From: Epiperipatus broadwayi
Taxonomy: Eukaryota > Onychophora > Udeonychophora > Euonychophora > Peripatidae
Direction: 5' to 3'
Length of the DNA stretch: 64,000 nucleotides
Assembly: GCA_028023455.1 (NCBI GenBank)
Contig: JAQFVV010006310.1
Location: 3,412,001-3,476,000 of the forward strand
Part shown: one piece after another, positions 49,384 to 60,526 of the stretch
How the letters are laid out: each line of letters opens with the position of its first letter
Position numbering within the stretch: position 1 is the stretch's first letter
Made by a program: the position numbers and the translations under genes
Notes under the pieces: generated by a model
The model's database searches: none
Told to the model about the DNA's origin: nothing
What the model saw: the letters and a program-made list of their open reading frames with translations, nothing else

Positions 49384-49397
49384 TATGGATATCATAT
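49384..49397. repeat. 14-bp direct repeat, right (probable PLE target duplication)
   Basis: TATGGATATCATAT, immediately after the right arm ends; mate at 43,773. Confidence 0.75.
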
Positions 49398-49399
49398 TT

Positions 49400-52225
49400 T
49401 TGATCAATGAATTTTACAATATCAATTAATTTAATTTCTATATGATATTAAGCAATTGAAATTACACCGGACTTAGAAAAATGCTATTCTTATCTGTATT
49501 GTAACTGAATTTTGTCAATGGAAGAATGTCTCATCATATATAATTACAAATAAAAGATGAATACCAACAGTGTATAGTCTTGCCTCATTTAACTAACTAC
49601 TCTTTATAAAATAAATTGGACATGTATTTGAATGAAAAGGAAAGGTATTGGAATAAAAGGTCCTTTATTATTATTCATGCTTGTCTCTACTCAAGAATAA
49701 TCATTTCCCTGCATTTAAATCAGAGACAAGGAAACAGTGAATAAAAGGAAGTATGAGACTTTTTACTTATATGGTATGATATCTGTGCAGATTTTTTGTT
49801 TTTTTTAAAAATGTATGTTTTGTTCATATTTCTATTTTAAAATATAGGATCAAATGAAATGTATATGTTATTATATAATAAGCTAGCTACGCAATAAAAA
49901 ATTGGAGAGATTTTTTTTTAAGTTTAAACTCTTTTTAAATATATTTTTTTTATTTAAAATTTAATTTAAAAAGATTCATATAGAAGAGTTTAAATATAAT
50001 CAATTTTATGTTAATTCAATTATTTATAACTCTTATCAGTAGATGAATAAAATCAATTTTATTTAGTCGTGTTTTTGATTATATATTTTATTTAAACACT
50101 AGGATAGATATCTTGAAATTTCTTCAACAGTTTATATTGTCTATTGTCCTACCACATATTTTGTGCTATATATATATATTTATTATTCGTTATTGATTTT
50201 TATAGAGGAATAGACTATCAAATTAATTATATATTAAAGAGAAATAATGTTTGTCCTTTTCATCTGGCTACGATTTTAGTCAATTGCATACATTGTTTGT
50301 TTTTTATTTTATTTTTATTAATATCATTATTAATTCTTATTATAAATTAATAAATGTAAAGTTAATTGTAATCAGGTATACTTGTCTAATTGTTTTATAA
50401 GTATGCAAACCAATTTACAACACTAAATTTATGAAGATAAAATGAGCTGTCTATATAATAAAAAAACTTCATTTTTCATTTGATCACTGAATCATAATCT
50501 AAAGGTCAACCCAATATCAATAAGTGAAGTGTGGTTATATACATGTATATTTTATTATATGATTATTGTTAAATCTAATAAGATATAAATTTTATGTTGT
50601 CATTACATTGAAATAGTTGTTTGCTTTATGTAAGTTAACATGTTATGCAAAACATTTCATTAATTCATGGTTAATTAAGAGCTTGCTTATCTTTTTCAGT
50701 TATAAAGATTTTGATAGATTTTTACTCTGTCATTAGTCAGAATGATCTGCTTTAATTATCTACATTTCTTTGAGGTAGATTGTAAATCTTATTAACTATT
50801 AAATCTTAATGTTTATCTTTGACTTACAATAGATGCTAATAATTATTTTATATAGTTTGTTATAAAATCCATTTTAATAATTGATTGATTAGAGATTTAA
50901 AATAGATGGATAGGATTAGTTGACCATGATTCAGTAAACCTACTGTATATTTGATATAATGATGTTGTTGGATATTAAAAATGCAAGATTATCTATTAGG
51001 TTTATTAATAATGTGTTCTTGTAGAGTATTTCATTTTAATATATAACTTAAGCAATAATTGTATACAGTGTATTGATATAAAGTAGAGAATAGATGGGTT
51101 AATATTATTTAACATTTTATTAAACTTAATATAAAACTGATTAAGGATTTTGTTTTATTTAAACATTAAAGATATTGTAAGTTTATAAAACATTTTCTAA
51201 GTATTATCATAACCATTTAGGAACTAGTTTATTTAGGTAAGGAATACTATTAAATTTTAACATAAATTTATATTACTATCTGTAAATTTGATTAGTAAAG
51301 TATATCAGAACTTAAGTTATTTATTAATTTGAATTTGGTTTCATTCAATTATAAATTAAATAGATGTCTTAGGTTATTGCAGTTTATTTTGGAATAATAA
51401 ATAGATTTGGTGGTATTCGAGGTGCTGATCTTGTTTGCTTTTTTTGTTTTAAATGCTCTCTGAATAAATTAGGTTTTAATAAAGATTGTCATCAGTATTT
51501 TATTTTAATATAGTGTACAATCCAAATAATAATTTATTGGAAACATTGTTATTGCATAGTATAACTAATGATTGAGCTAGGTTATAACAGTTACTATTTA
51601 TTTGTACATGATTTGCTCTGTTATAAATAATATTTACATAAGGGCATTTCTTCATTGTCTTTTATTTTAATTTTGTGTCAGTAATAAATGATTGTCTAAA
51701 TCCTGTGAGCAGATTTCTTTTGTTTCACAAATGCTGACCAAACCAGTGGAAAGATAATGGTATCCACCATTACAAAATAACTCCCAAACCTATGGGGCTA
51801 TTAATTAAAAGGGTAGCATCATTATTATTTCATTACAAAATGGATACCCAACTGAAGGCTGATGATGATCATTATTATTTTGTTACACTGTCCTTTGTTC
51901 AATTGATGATTTCAAAGTTAACATGTTTACATCTGGTTTGAATTTGATTCCCACTCTTAATTTCAACATTTGGAAACTAAGATTTATTTAGACTGAAAGA
52001 TTTAAAAATAGATTGTCACTATATTCTTAACAGTTTTCTGACAATGAAAATGTGGATATATTATGTTTATCAATAGTTTGCAAAGCTGTGCATAATATAT
52101 ACATATATTTATCATTATTTAAAATCTTTCAATACATATCCATGAATTAAAAATATTTAATATCTAATTATAAACATTTTTAGTTTATATGCTTACATAA
52201 AGATATTAAATATGTTTACTTTTTA
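49400..52225. other. Intergenic, nothing recognised
   Basis: AT-rich. I see no coding motif, RNA gene or clear repeat structure on either strand. Confidence 0.55.
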
Positions 52226-52235
52226 AATGTTGAAT
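52226..52235. repeat. 10-bp target duplication, RTE 3' side
   Basis: AATGTTGAAT, identical to 55,540-55,549, immediately before the CAT-repeat tail. Confidence 0.88.
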
Positions 52236-55200
52236 CATCATCATCATCATCATCATCAACCATTATCAATCCACTGCAGGATGAAGGTCTCTCCAAGTTT
52301 AATCCATCTTCTCTGATCTTTAGCTTCTCTTCTCCACAACAGCCCTGCACATTTTCTTATTTCATCCATCCATCTCACATGTGGTCTCTTTCTGGGTCTT
52401 TTACAATCTCTTGGAATCCAGTTTAAAATTTCAATTGTCCATCTATTATCATCTCTTCTAGCAATATGTCCAGCCCAACTCCATTTCAATCTTTTAATTT
52501 TTTCAATAAGGTCAGTAACACCTGTTTGTTGTCTTACCCATACATTGCGTTTTCGATCTCTTCTTGTTACTCCCAACATACATCTCTCCATACTCCTTTG
52601 AGTGGTCTGAAGTCTCTGTATTGCTCTTCTATTAAGTGTCCAAGTCTCAGATCCATAAGTAGGAACTGGTAAATCACATTTTTTAAAAACCATCCTTTTC
52701 AAACACATAGGCATATTTCCTTTTAGTATCAAGTTATTTCTACCAAAAGCACTCCAACCAAGTTTAATTCTATGATTAATTTCCTCCATTATGTTTCCAT
52801 CTGTATTAATAATCTGACCAAGGTATTTGTAACTGTTAACTTCTTCTAATTCTTCATAATCAATCTTTATTTTCATATTTTGAGCAAATCGATTAAACAT
52901 TACTTTAGTCTTTTTAACATTTATCTTTAGTCCTACTTTTCTACTTCCATCTGCTAACTCCTGCAACATTTCCTGCAGCTCTGAAGCATTATTTGCAAAA
53001 ACAACTACATCATCTGCGAAATCTAAATGACTTAAATACTCTCCATTTACTTTCACTCCTTTAGTTTCCCATTTTAATCCACAAAATACTTCTTGCAGCA
53101 CTGCTGTAAAGAGTTTTGGAGATATGGAGTCACCTTGTCTTACACCTTTCTCAATGTTGATTTTTCCAGTATCATTATGTAATCTAATTGTTGCTGTTGC
53201 ATTTTTATAAATATTCTTTAAAATATGACAATATCCTGGATCTATACCTTGATGATCCAATGCTTTAATCACTGAAGAAATGTGTATAGAATCGAATGCC
53301 TTTTCATAATCTACAAATCCAAAACATAATGACAACTCATATTCGTTTGTCCTTTCTATGACTTCTCTCAATACCTGGATATGATCTATTGTACTAAAAC
53401 CACTTTTAAATCCAGCTTGTTCTCTTGGTTGGTGGAAATCCAAAGTTCTCTGTAGACAAGTTGTAATTATCTTGGTAAAAATTTTATATAAAACTGATAA
53501 AAGGCTGATAGGTCTGTAATTTCTAATATCTTCTTTATCACCTTTTTTAAATATTAATATTATTACTGCATTCTTCCAATCTTCCAGTACATCTTTATCA
53601 TTTAGACATTTGGTATATAACTTTGCTAAAATTGTTTCTATTTCTTCACCTGCTTCTTTTAATATATCAATTATAATTCCATCATTTCCTGGAGCCTTTC
53701 CTTTCTTCATACACTTAATTGCATGTCTCACTTCTTCATTTAAAATTCTGGGCAATTCGGAAGATGTAATAGATATAGGAGGTACTTGTTCTTTATTACT
53801 ATATAATTCTTGATAAAAATCTTCTACCAATTTCATGATGTCATCTCTCTTTTTAGTAATAATTCCATCTTTTTTTCTTATTGCAGATATAAATTTCCTA
53901 CCAATACCAAAATGTTGTTTAACATTTTTGAGACTTTTATTTTCTTCTACAGCTTTCCTTGCTATTTCACAGTTATACTTTCTTATATCATTTTCAACTC
54001 TTTTCCGTACCATTTTACAAAATTCGAGATATTCAATTCTTTTTAATACATCATTTTTGTATATCTTCATATTCCTTCTTTTCTTCATAAATTCTCTAGT
54101 CTCAGTAGAAATTTTATTAGTCAATTGCTGCTTTTTTCTACCAGCTATGTTTGTTGCAGTTTTTAAAAGTGTATCAGTTATTTTCATATTAATTTCATTC
54201 AAATCTGAATCATGTTCAAAATCTCCTAACACTTGAAACCTATTTGTAAGTTCTAATTTAAATTCATTAGAATGTTTCTGAAGATTAGGAATATCAACTG
54301 TAAATATTGTTTTTCTTAATAATTTTTGTCTCTCTAGTTTTACATTAACACGTAACTTACACCTTACTAATCGATGATCACTTCCTGTGTTAAATTTATT
54401 AAGAACATTACAATCTTGAAATATGTATTTTCTGTTAGTCAAAATATAATCCAATTCTGCTGTACCTTCATTTGGATGCTTCCATGTCCATTTCCTTTTA
54501 ACATTTTTCTCAAAAAATGAATTCATAATATAAAGTTTTTCTTTTTCTGCAAACTCCACAAGTCTATGTCCTCTCTCATTTCTATTACCATAACCAAAAT
54601 TACCTACAGCAATTTCATCTTTCATTTGTCTACCAATTCTAGCATTAAAGTCTCCCATAACAATTTTAAAATGTTGTTTACTCTGATCAAAAGCCTTTTG
54701 TACATCCATATAAAAATCTTCTACTACTTCATCACTATGAGAACTTGTTGGGGCATAAACCTGAATTATCTGCATTTGATATCTGCTATTAAGTTGTATA
54801 ACTAATCTTGCCACTCTGTCCGATACACCATCAATCTCCACAATATTGTTCTTCCACTTTTTATTTATAATGAATCCTACTCCACTTGTATTTCCAATAT
54901 GTGTGCCTTTATAATAGAGTATATGTCCACTTTTTAAATCAATTGTTTCTTCTCCTTTTCTTCTAACTTCACAAAGTCCAATAATGTCCCATTTAATATA
55001 AGACAGTTCTTCTTCTAATTCTTGCAATCTTCCTTCACTTGAAAGTGATCTGCAGTTGTAAGTACCTAAATAAAAAGTCGTCATCAAATGGCAGCCTGGG
55101 TCTGCAATCAGGGGATTCTTAGCACCCTCCGCCTTCGGCCACCAACCGCTGCCTTGGTTGGTGACTTTACAGCCTCCTGGGAATAAGGGCCATGCTTTAT

Positions 55201-55539
55201 TTTTGTCTGTCATAATTGTATATATGTATTGGAAAAATATTTATCATTTACACAAACATTCATTCTGCCTTATCAGGCACTGAGAAGAAAGACCATGGTG
55301 TTTCTTGATCTTAAACTCAGAGGTAAAAAGCCAATAAACTCACCACGTTGGCTAATGTGTGTTGGTGAGCAGCCCATCCATGTTCGTATACTATATGAAT
55401 AATCACATAGTAATAACAGCTGCAATGACAAGAACGTATGGAGTGGACATTAGGAATTTGCCCTGCTCGCTTCCTTTAAGGCCTACAAGAGGAATCAAAG
55501 GGTCTCCTTTCAGTTAATAGCAAACTCCTTTCTGCAGCC
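52236..55539 (-). mobile_element. Full-length RTE-clade LINE
   Basis: A 3.3-kb element on the minus strand: a 5' region of about 325 bases (55,214-55,539), one long ORF, and a short (TGA)n/(CAT)n simple-repeat 3' end, the usual RTE tail. It is bounded by a 10-bp direct repeat. The intact ORF and exact duplication indicate a young insertion, possibly still competent. Older relatives are at 11.3, 18.4, 27.7 and 30.0 kb. Confidence 0.93.
52256..55213 (-). CDS. RTE endonuclease-reverse transcriptase polyprotein
   Basis: 985 residues, uninterrupted. It nicks target DNA and reverse transcribes the element RNA at the nick. N-terminal apurinic-like endonuclease, about 45-290: N53 in TYNCRSL, E82 in CEVRR, YAPTS (153-157), GDFNARIG (187-194), SDH 278-280. 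Linker to about 480. RT about 500-770: KGKAPGNDGI, NYRPISLLSVLYKIF (565-579), DYEKAFDSI (motif A), GVRQGDSISPKLF, FADD at 732-735 (catalytic), YKYLGQI. C-terminal region has PTYGSETWTLNR, WAGHIARR and a basic tail. All catalytic residues are present. The start is the first Met of the frame; a second Met at 44 just precedes the endonuclease and might be used instead. The TGA stop is part of the 3' tail repeat, so there is essentially no 3' UTR. Confidence 0.95.
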   Translation of the reverse strand: MTDKNKAWPLFPGGCKVTNQGSGWWPKAEGAKNPLIADPGCHLMTTFYLGTYNCRSLSSEGRLQELEEELSYIKWDIIGLCEVRRKGEETIDLKSGHILYYKGTHIGNTSGVGFIINKKWKNNIVEIDGVSDRVARLVIQLNSRYQMQIIQVYAPTSSHSDEVVEDFYMDVQKAFDQSKQHFKIVMGDFNARIGRQMKDEIAVGNFGYGNRNERGHRLVEFAEKEKLYIMNSFFEKNVKRKWTWKHPNEGTAELDYILTNRKYIFQDCNVLNKFNTGSDHRLVRCKLRVNVKLERQKLLRKTIFTVDIPNLQKHSNEFKLELTNRFQVLGDFEHDSDLNEINMKITDTLLKTATNIAGRKKQQLTNKISTETREFMKKRRNMKIYKNDVLKRIEYLEFCKMVRKRVENDIRKYNCEIARKAVEENKSLKNVKQHFGIGRKFISAIRKKDGIITKKRDDIMKLVEDFYQELYSNKEQVPPISITSSELPRILNEEVRHAIKCMKKGKAPGNDGIIIDILKEAGEEIETILAKLYTKCLNDKDVLEDWKNAVIILIFKKGDKEDIRNYRPISLLSVLYKIFTKIITTCLQRTLDFHQPREQAGFKSGFSTIDHIQVLREVIERTNEYELSLCFGFVDYEKAFDSIHISSVIKALDHQGIDPGYCHILKNIYKNATATIRLHNDTGKINIEKGVRQGDSISPKLFTAVLQEVFCGLKWETKGVKVNGEYLSHLDFADDVVVFANNASELQEMLQELADGSRKVGLKINVKKTKVMFNRFAQNMKIKIDYEELEEVNSYKYLGQIINTDGNIMEEINHRIKLGWSAFGRNNLILKGNMPMCLKRMVFKKCDLPVPTYGSETWTLNRRAIQRLQTTQRSMERCMLGVTRRDRKRNVWVRQQTGVTDLIEKIKRLKWSWAGHIARRDDNRWTIEILNWIPRDCKRPRKRPHVRWMDEIRKCAGLLWRREAKDQRRWIKLGETFILQWIDNG

Positions 55540-55549
55540 AATGTTGAAT
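55540..55549. repeat. 10-bp target duplication, RTE 5' side
   Basis: AATGTTGAAT; mate of the copy beside the tail. Confidence 0.88.
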
Positions 55550-56791
55550 ATATATTTATAAATAACGATACATGTATGTATATTAAATGAAGTTACTTTA
55601 TTTTTATGTCATAGATATAAGTGTGAAAAAGATTGCTATTCACCCAAAATTGACATAAATCAAGTAAGGTATTGTTGAATGTGCATTAAAAAAAATGTGT
55701 TTTTTATAAAGATTTAATAGAAACAATGCTATGTGACTAAGAGTTTTTTTATTCTTTTAACCCCAAAAATTATATGTAATTGATATTATCTGAAAAATAT
55801 CATAGGAATCAACTAGATTATATTCTTGATGCTTGGTGATGAAATAATTTTTAATAGTAAAAATTATTTTTTGTTATGGATTGGGACAGGATTATGAATT
55901 AGTTGGGAATAAACTTTAAATGAAACTGAAAAATAACAACAAGCTTATTATGTTCTAAAACTAATCTAAAAAACGTATATATTTTGGAAATATCAAAAAT
56001 TGATTTGACATTTTATGTAATTGTTGGAAAACCACATAAATGGAAGTGACTGGAAATTATTAAGGCAGATTTAATCTATACAAATAAAACTTATTTCTTA
56101 TGACATATTTTTTACAATGATTTTATTGAAAACATGAGTTTTGGCTGGCTATCAATTTTTTTTTCAAATAAGAGAAAAAATTATTAAAATGAAACAGGAA
56201 AATCAAAATGAATTAAAAATGATTAAAGTCATTTTGAAGAGAAAAATCAAAATTATAAAAATAAAATATATTCAAAGACATAGATAATAAAATTAAGATC
56301 AGTCTTAGTGGAGGATTTGTGAAATAAATAGGAAAAATTCTAGCCCCAAATGAATAGATTATGAGAAGTAACAGAAATTAAACAGATAAGAAATTAACAT
56401 TCAAAAGAATTCTACAATTAAGAGCAGCTCTCTACTCTAATGCCATTTAATGAATGCCAGATGCATATTAAAAAAAATCCCTATCATTAGGGAATTAAAT
56501 ACTAAAGAAAGAAATTTGGCATTAGAATAAAAAAACTGGTGTGATCTTACAGTAGCCAGAACATTTTTGTTGAGATCAGCTACACATACAAACCTTTAAT
56601 AATAGAAAATGAAATAAAATTAGCCTTAAAATCATTGCCAAAATAGAAATTTTTGACAAATATTGAAAAAGAAATTAATATAAGTGCTGACCAAATTTGC
56701 CAATATTTCTGAAAATCTATAAATAATCTTAGACTAAATAAATGAATCTTGAACAAAAAATATAAATTGATTAGAATTATGTATATTTTCT
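55550..56791. other. Intergenic, nothing recognised
   Basis: AT-rich sequence without coding motif or obvious repeat. Confidence 0.5.
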
Positions 56792-56922
56792 GAGACTAGT
56801 ATTGTGGTTAAAACAAATTATTTACCATAGCCGTGATTTTTTTATATCACACTATTCAGATAACATTAATAAAAAAATCACTGCTATGGTAAATAATTTA
56901 TTTTAACCATAATCCTAGACTC
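56792..56922. repeat. 131-bp hairpin repeat
   Basis: GAGACTAGTATTGTGGTTAA and AATTATTTACCATAGCCGTG on the left pair with CACTGCTATGGTAAATAATT and TTAACCATAATCCTAGACTC on the right; arms about 50 bases, loop about 30. No ORF. It looks like a small MITE; no second copy was noticed here. Confidence 0.8.
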
Positions 56923-57414
56923 GGAGTGTGATATGTGTTGAAATGATGATGTACTAATAAAAACAAAAATATTTGTAAGTATTATTAAAGTGCAACAATT
57001 GTTCATTTTTCTGAAAAATGTTAAAAGTGGATAAAAAACAGTTCCCACTATATATGAGAGTCATGTAATGAAAAATGATTAAACATATGCATAAAAATTC
57101 AGATGTTTGATAGCTTTAGCTCATCTGATAAAGGATGCTCACAAAATACATATAATGTTAAGATTTGAATTTATGAGCTGGTAAATGTTTGTAATATGGT
57201 GTTAAAATGAGATGCATTAATAAATTTTAAAATATCTTTTTAATCTTTTACTATTCCATAAGATGTTAAAAATGGGCAGAAATCAGTCCCTGTATTGCAT
57301 AAAAGAGATATAAAAATCATGGAGATTCAAGTATTTATACCTTTAACTTAATTGGAAGATTGTTGCAAAATGCATGCATAGTGAGAGAGTAATCCAATTT
57401 TCTATACTAGTAGA

Positions 57415-57542
57415 TATGGTGGAATTGAGCTAAGATATGGCCTGATAAAAAGTTGAAAAAATCTACCCAAGTAGATAGTTGTTATGGTGGAATTGAGCTA
57501 AGATATGGTCTGATAAAAAGTTGAAAAAATATACCCAAGTAG
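57415..57542. repeat. Tandem duplication, 68-bp period
   Basis: TATGGTGGAATTGAGCTAAG...ATACCCAAGTAG occurs twice over 60 bases with two mismatches, separated by 8 bases. Confidence 0.93.
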
Positions 57543-58098
57543 CCTTTAATAAATTCCACATTCTTCAAAATATCTTTATCAATTCAAGATTATAATTTTT
57601 GATTATTAGAGATATTCAAGACATTTTTTTTTTGTCTATCAAAAATTTATGCACATTAATGATAGAAAAGATAATTAAAGGTCATAGTGTAACAATAGAT
57701 ATTGTTATTTTGAATTTTTCAAAAATGACAATGTACTGGTGATGACAAAATGTTAATTGTTAGCTAGTGACTCAAAGTATCCTAGCAACACAGCTTAACA
57801 TATGTTTTTAATTTTTTGGAAGACTTTTTAATTCAACAATGAGATTGTTTAATTGTAAACCATGCAACTAGCTATGATAAGTTCTTTTTTCAGTGAGAAA
57901 ATCAACAGATGTAAGAACCCATATTATTGACAGAAAAGATAAAACTAGATATTAATAAAAAATGCCATGCAACTTAACATTATTTCTTGAAGTATAGAAT
58001 TAATGAAACTATGCATGATAATTGACATTATGAACCCATAAAAATAACTGATTAAATGATAATATAACTCATGTTCTTTTACACAATTTTCACCAGTT

Positions 58099-58112
58099 AT
58101 CAGAATTCATAT
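58099..58112. repeat. 14-bp direct repeat, left of PLE palindrome
   Basis: ATCAGAATTCATAT; identical to 59,413-59,426. Probable target duplication. Confidence 0.82.
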
Positions 58113-58429
58113 GTGATATGTTGGCCTATGTCCATCATTTATCAGTAAATGTTGAATGTATAGAAAATTTTAAACTTTATTTAAACTTGTCAAATACAAA
58201 CAACTTGTTAATAATAATAGCACACAAATAGACAACACAGGTTAGTAATTACACAATGTTTCGAATAGTATTATTCTTAACTCTTCAGGTATTGCTGGCC
58301 TGACCAGTGACAGTATTCACATAAGAGTCAAACTCACACCTTTAGATTCTTGAATTTAAGGCAAATTCTCTGAGATATATGTAAAAATCAATACATAGAA
58401 ATTTCATACATTTATATATATAAGAATTG

Positions 58430-58745
58430 GTTTAAATCCTCCAGTCCTTAATTTTTTTCCCAAGAGTAAGATTAATTACAATCTTCCAAACATTTTGTAT
58501 TACCATATTGGATTGACTTATAGGATTATTTACCATTGTCATATGAGCAGATTTCCTTGAATTTTCTTCTTTGCACCATTTCCACTCTATCCAATATTTT
58601 TGTATTTTTCTAAACATATGGTCATTAATACATACATTGTCTGCCACTGTAGACACATTGTTATTTTTCTCTTTTAACTATTAATTTGTGTTCTTTCAAT
58701 TACTGTTCAACAGGTCTCACCAATATATTTCTTTCCACATTTACA
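58430..58745 (-). pseudogene. PLE GIY-YIG fragment, left arm
   Basis: Starts LCKCGKKYIGETCWTV (intact YIG motif), then a shifted frame gives STVADNVCINDHMF, KIQKYWIEWKWCKEENSRKS, AHMTMVNNPISQSNMVIQNV and WKIVINL. The order GIY-YIG, AxH, RRxKE-like, H-x-M, WKP matches the PLE endonuclease C terminus. No upstream coding sequence remains. Confidence 0.75.
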
Positions 58746-58789
58746 TAGTACTTCTTAGAGGATTTTTGTTCTTCAGCATTTCCAGTTTG

Positions 58790-59157
58790 GTTTGGTGAGA
58801 CCTGTCACCCTGTTGAACAGTGATTGAAAGAACAACTGATGATTAAAAGAGAAAAAACAATGTCTATAGTAGCAGACCATGTATATACTAATGATCATGT
58901 TTAATTGGGAAAATAAAATATTGGATACAGAAAATAGGTAAAGAAGAAAATTCAAGAAAGCTGATCATATGATAATGAATAATCCTACAAGTCAATCCAG
59001 TGTGGCAATACATAATGTATGGAAGCCTCTAATTAAGTTTTCTCCTAGAAAATTTTTTTTAAAGTCTCTAATTAACATTACTCTTGGAAAACAAAAACCA
59101 ACCCTCATATGTAAATACATGAAATTTCTACTTATTGCCTTTGACAGAACAACTTAG
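58790..59157 (+). pseudogene. PLE GIY-YIG fragment, right arm
   Basis: Inverted partner of the left fragment: GETC followed by IVADHVYTNDHV, KKIQESLIMIMNNPTSQSS, VAIHNVWKPLIKF. Several frame changes. The two arms differ enough to show either separate origins or age. Confidence 0.72.
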
Positions 59158-59412
59158 TTGACTAGATCATTTGCCTCCTATGCAAATGCTGTCAGATTAG
59201 GCCAGCAACACCTGAAGAAGAGTGGAAAATAATGCTGCTTGGAATGTTGTGCAATTACTAACCTGTATTGTCTACTTGTGTATTATTACTAACAAGTTGT
59301 TTGCATTTGAAAAGTTTAAAACTTTCTATACATTCAACATTTATCATAGATGATGGAAATAGTCCAACATATTATATCTAATATACCATCATCACAAACC
59401 TTCAGGTAAATA

Positions 59413-59426
59413 ATCAGAATTCATAT
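59413..59426. repeat. 14-bp direct repeat, right of PLE palindrome
   Basis: ATCAGAATTCATAT; mate at 58,099. Confidence 0.82.
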
Positions 59427-59956
59427 ATTCTTCCATCAGATATAAAAAGAGAAATTGCTGTAAAAACTATTAAGTAGATTAGACTGGCCAATCAAGATCC
59501 CTTTTCTGGATATTGAACCAAAAATCTATAACTGAAGAATTATTAAATAGACTTTTATGAGGTATTCCAGATCCAACAATAAAGCTATTGGATTTTATCT
59601 TTCTAGACAGTATTGGAGTCTCATTAACTGATTCAGGACAACTCATCTATTTCACAAATAGAATTTATAACAGCCACTGACCCATGCAAATATCATCAAA
59701 CACAAAACATGAACCACATAATAACTGTCAAATCTGTGATTACAGTGGCAAAATTGCTAAAGCCCTTACTAATTCTACCTTCTAATTGGAATTTTTACAA
59801 GTTCCTTTGTTATATTTTGTTAACATCTCTATTAAAATAATCCATACTAACAGAATTGTATTGATAATCTTAGATGTTTTGTATCTTTAAAATCAAAATA
59901 GTATATATATAATATTCAAATATAATTATATTGCTTATACTAAACTTAATGTAATT

Positions 59957-60180
59957 AAAAGGGATTTGAACTCAGACTTTCAAGCTTCTTACAGCTATGC
60001 ACTACATCTTATACAACTGATACATTATGACTACATACATGTTAAAGAGATGATTTCCAATATATTTCATGTTAAACCAGAACTCATCAGTTTATGTGGT
60101 CATGTGTATCACTTATATAAGATGGAGTGCATAGTGAAAGGGAGCTTGAAAGTCTGGGTTCAAGTCCCTTCTAATATATA
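59957..60180. repeat. Second Pol III-box foldback copy
   Basis: GGGATTTGAACTCAGACTTT on the left pairs with AAAGTCTGGGTTCAAGTCCC on the right; ACTACATCTTATACAACTGA pairs with TCACTTATATAAGATGGAGT approximately. The right arm has TAGTGAAAGGG (A-box-like) and GGTTCAAGTCC (B-box-like), better preserved than at 26 kb. An ORF over this copy is not a gene. Confidence 0.68.
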
Positions 60181-60328
60181 TAATTTAAATTGTAATATCA
60201 AAGACTTGAATATATTAGATTTGACTAAATCAATCTTAAACTTTCATTTGATAGAAAAATTGCTAGATTTAAATTGTTTTAGTTTTGGATGAAAAGTATC
60301 AATAAAATCATAATGGAAATATCTTTAA

Positions 60329-60526
60329 TACTTAGAAAAAGTGAAGTTATATATATATGTAATCATGACAGATTCATTGATTCTGCCAATAAAAAAATAA
60401 TTAAGTGACTTTATTGCTTGGGAGTACTTAGAAAAAGTGAAGTTATATATACATGTAACTATGACAGATTCATCATAATGATTCTGCCATTAAAAAAATA
60501 ATTGAGTGACTTTATTGCTTGGGAGT
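60329..60526. repeat. Tandem duplication of SINE-tail-bearing unit
   Basis: TACTTAGAAAAAGTGAAGTT...GACTTTATTGCTTGGGAGT occurs twice in tandem (about 96 and 102 bases; the second has a short ATCATA-containing insertion and several substitutions). Confidence 0.9.

Larger units (their letters stand above)
58113..59412. mobile_element. Small palindromic PLE without RT
   Basis: About 1.3 kb, imperfectly palindromic around 58,760. Outer arms: ATATGTTGG...GTCCATCATTTATCAGTAAATG at the left pairs with CATTTATCATAGATGATGGA...CCAACATAT at the right. Inner arms each encode part of a GIY-YIG nuclease. There is no RT, so it depended on another copy. Bounded by a 14-bp direct repeat. The outer arms are shared with the element at 36.5-38.8 kb and the solo end at 5.3 kb. 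Confidence 0.85.
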
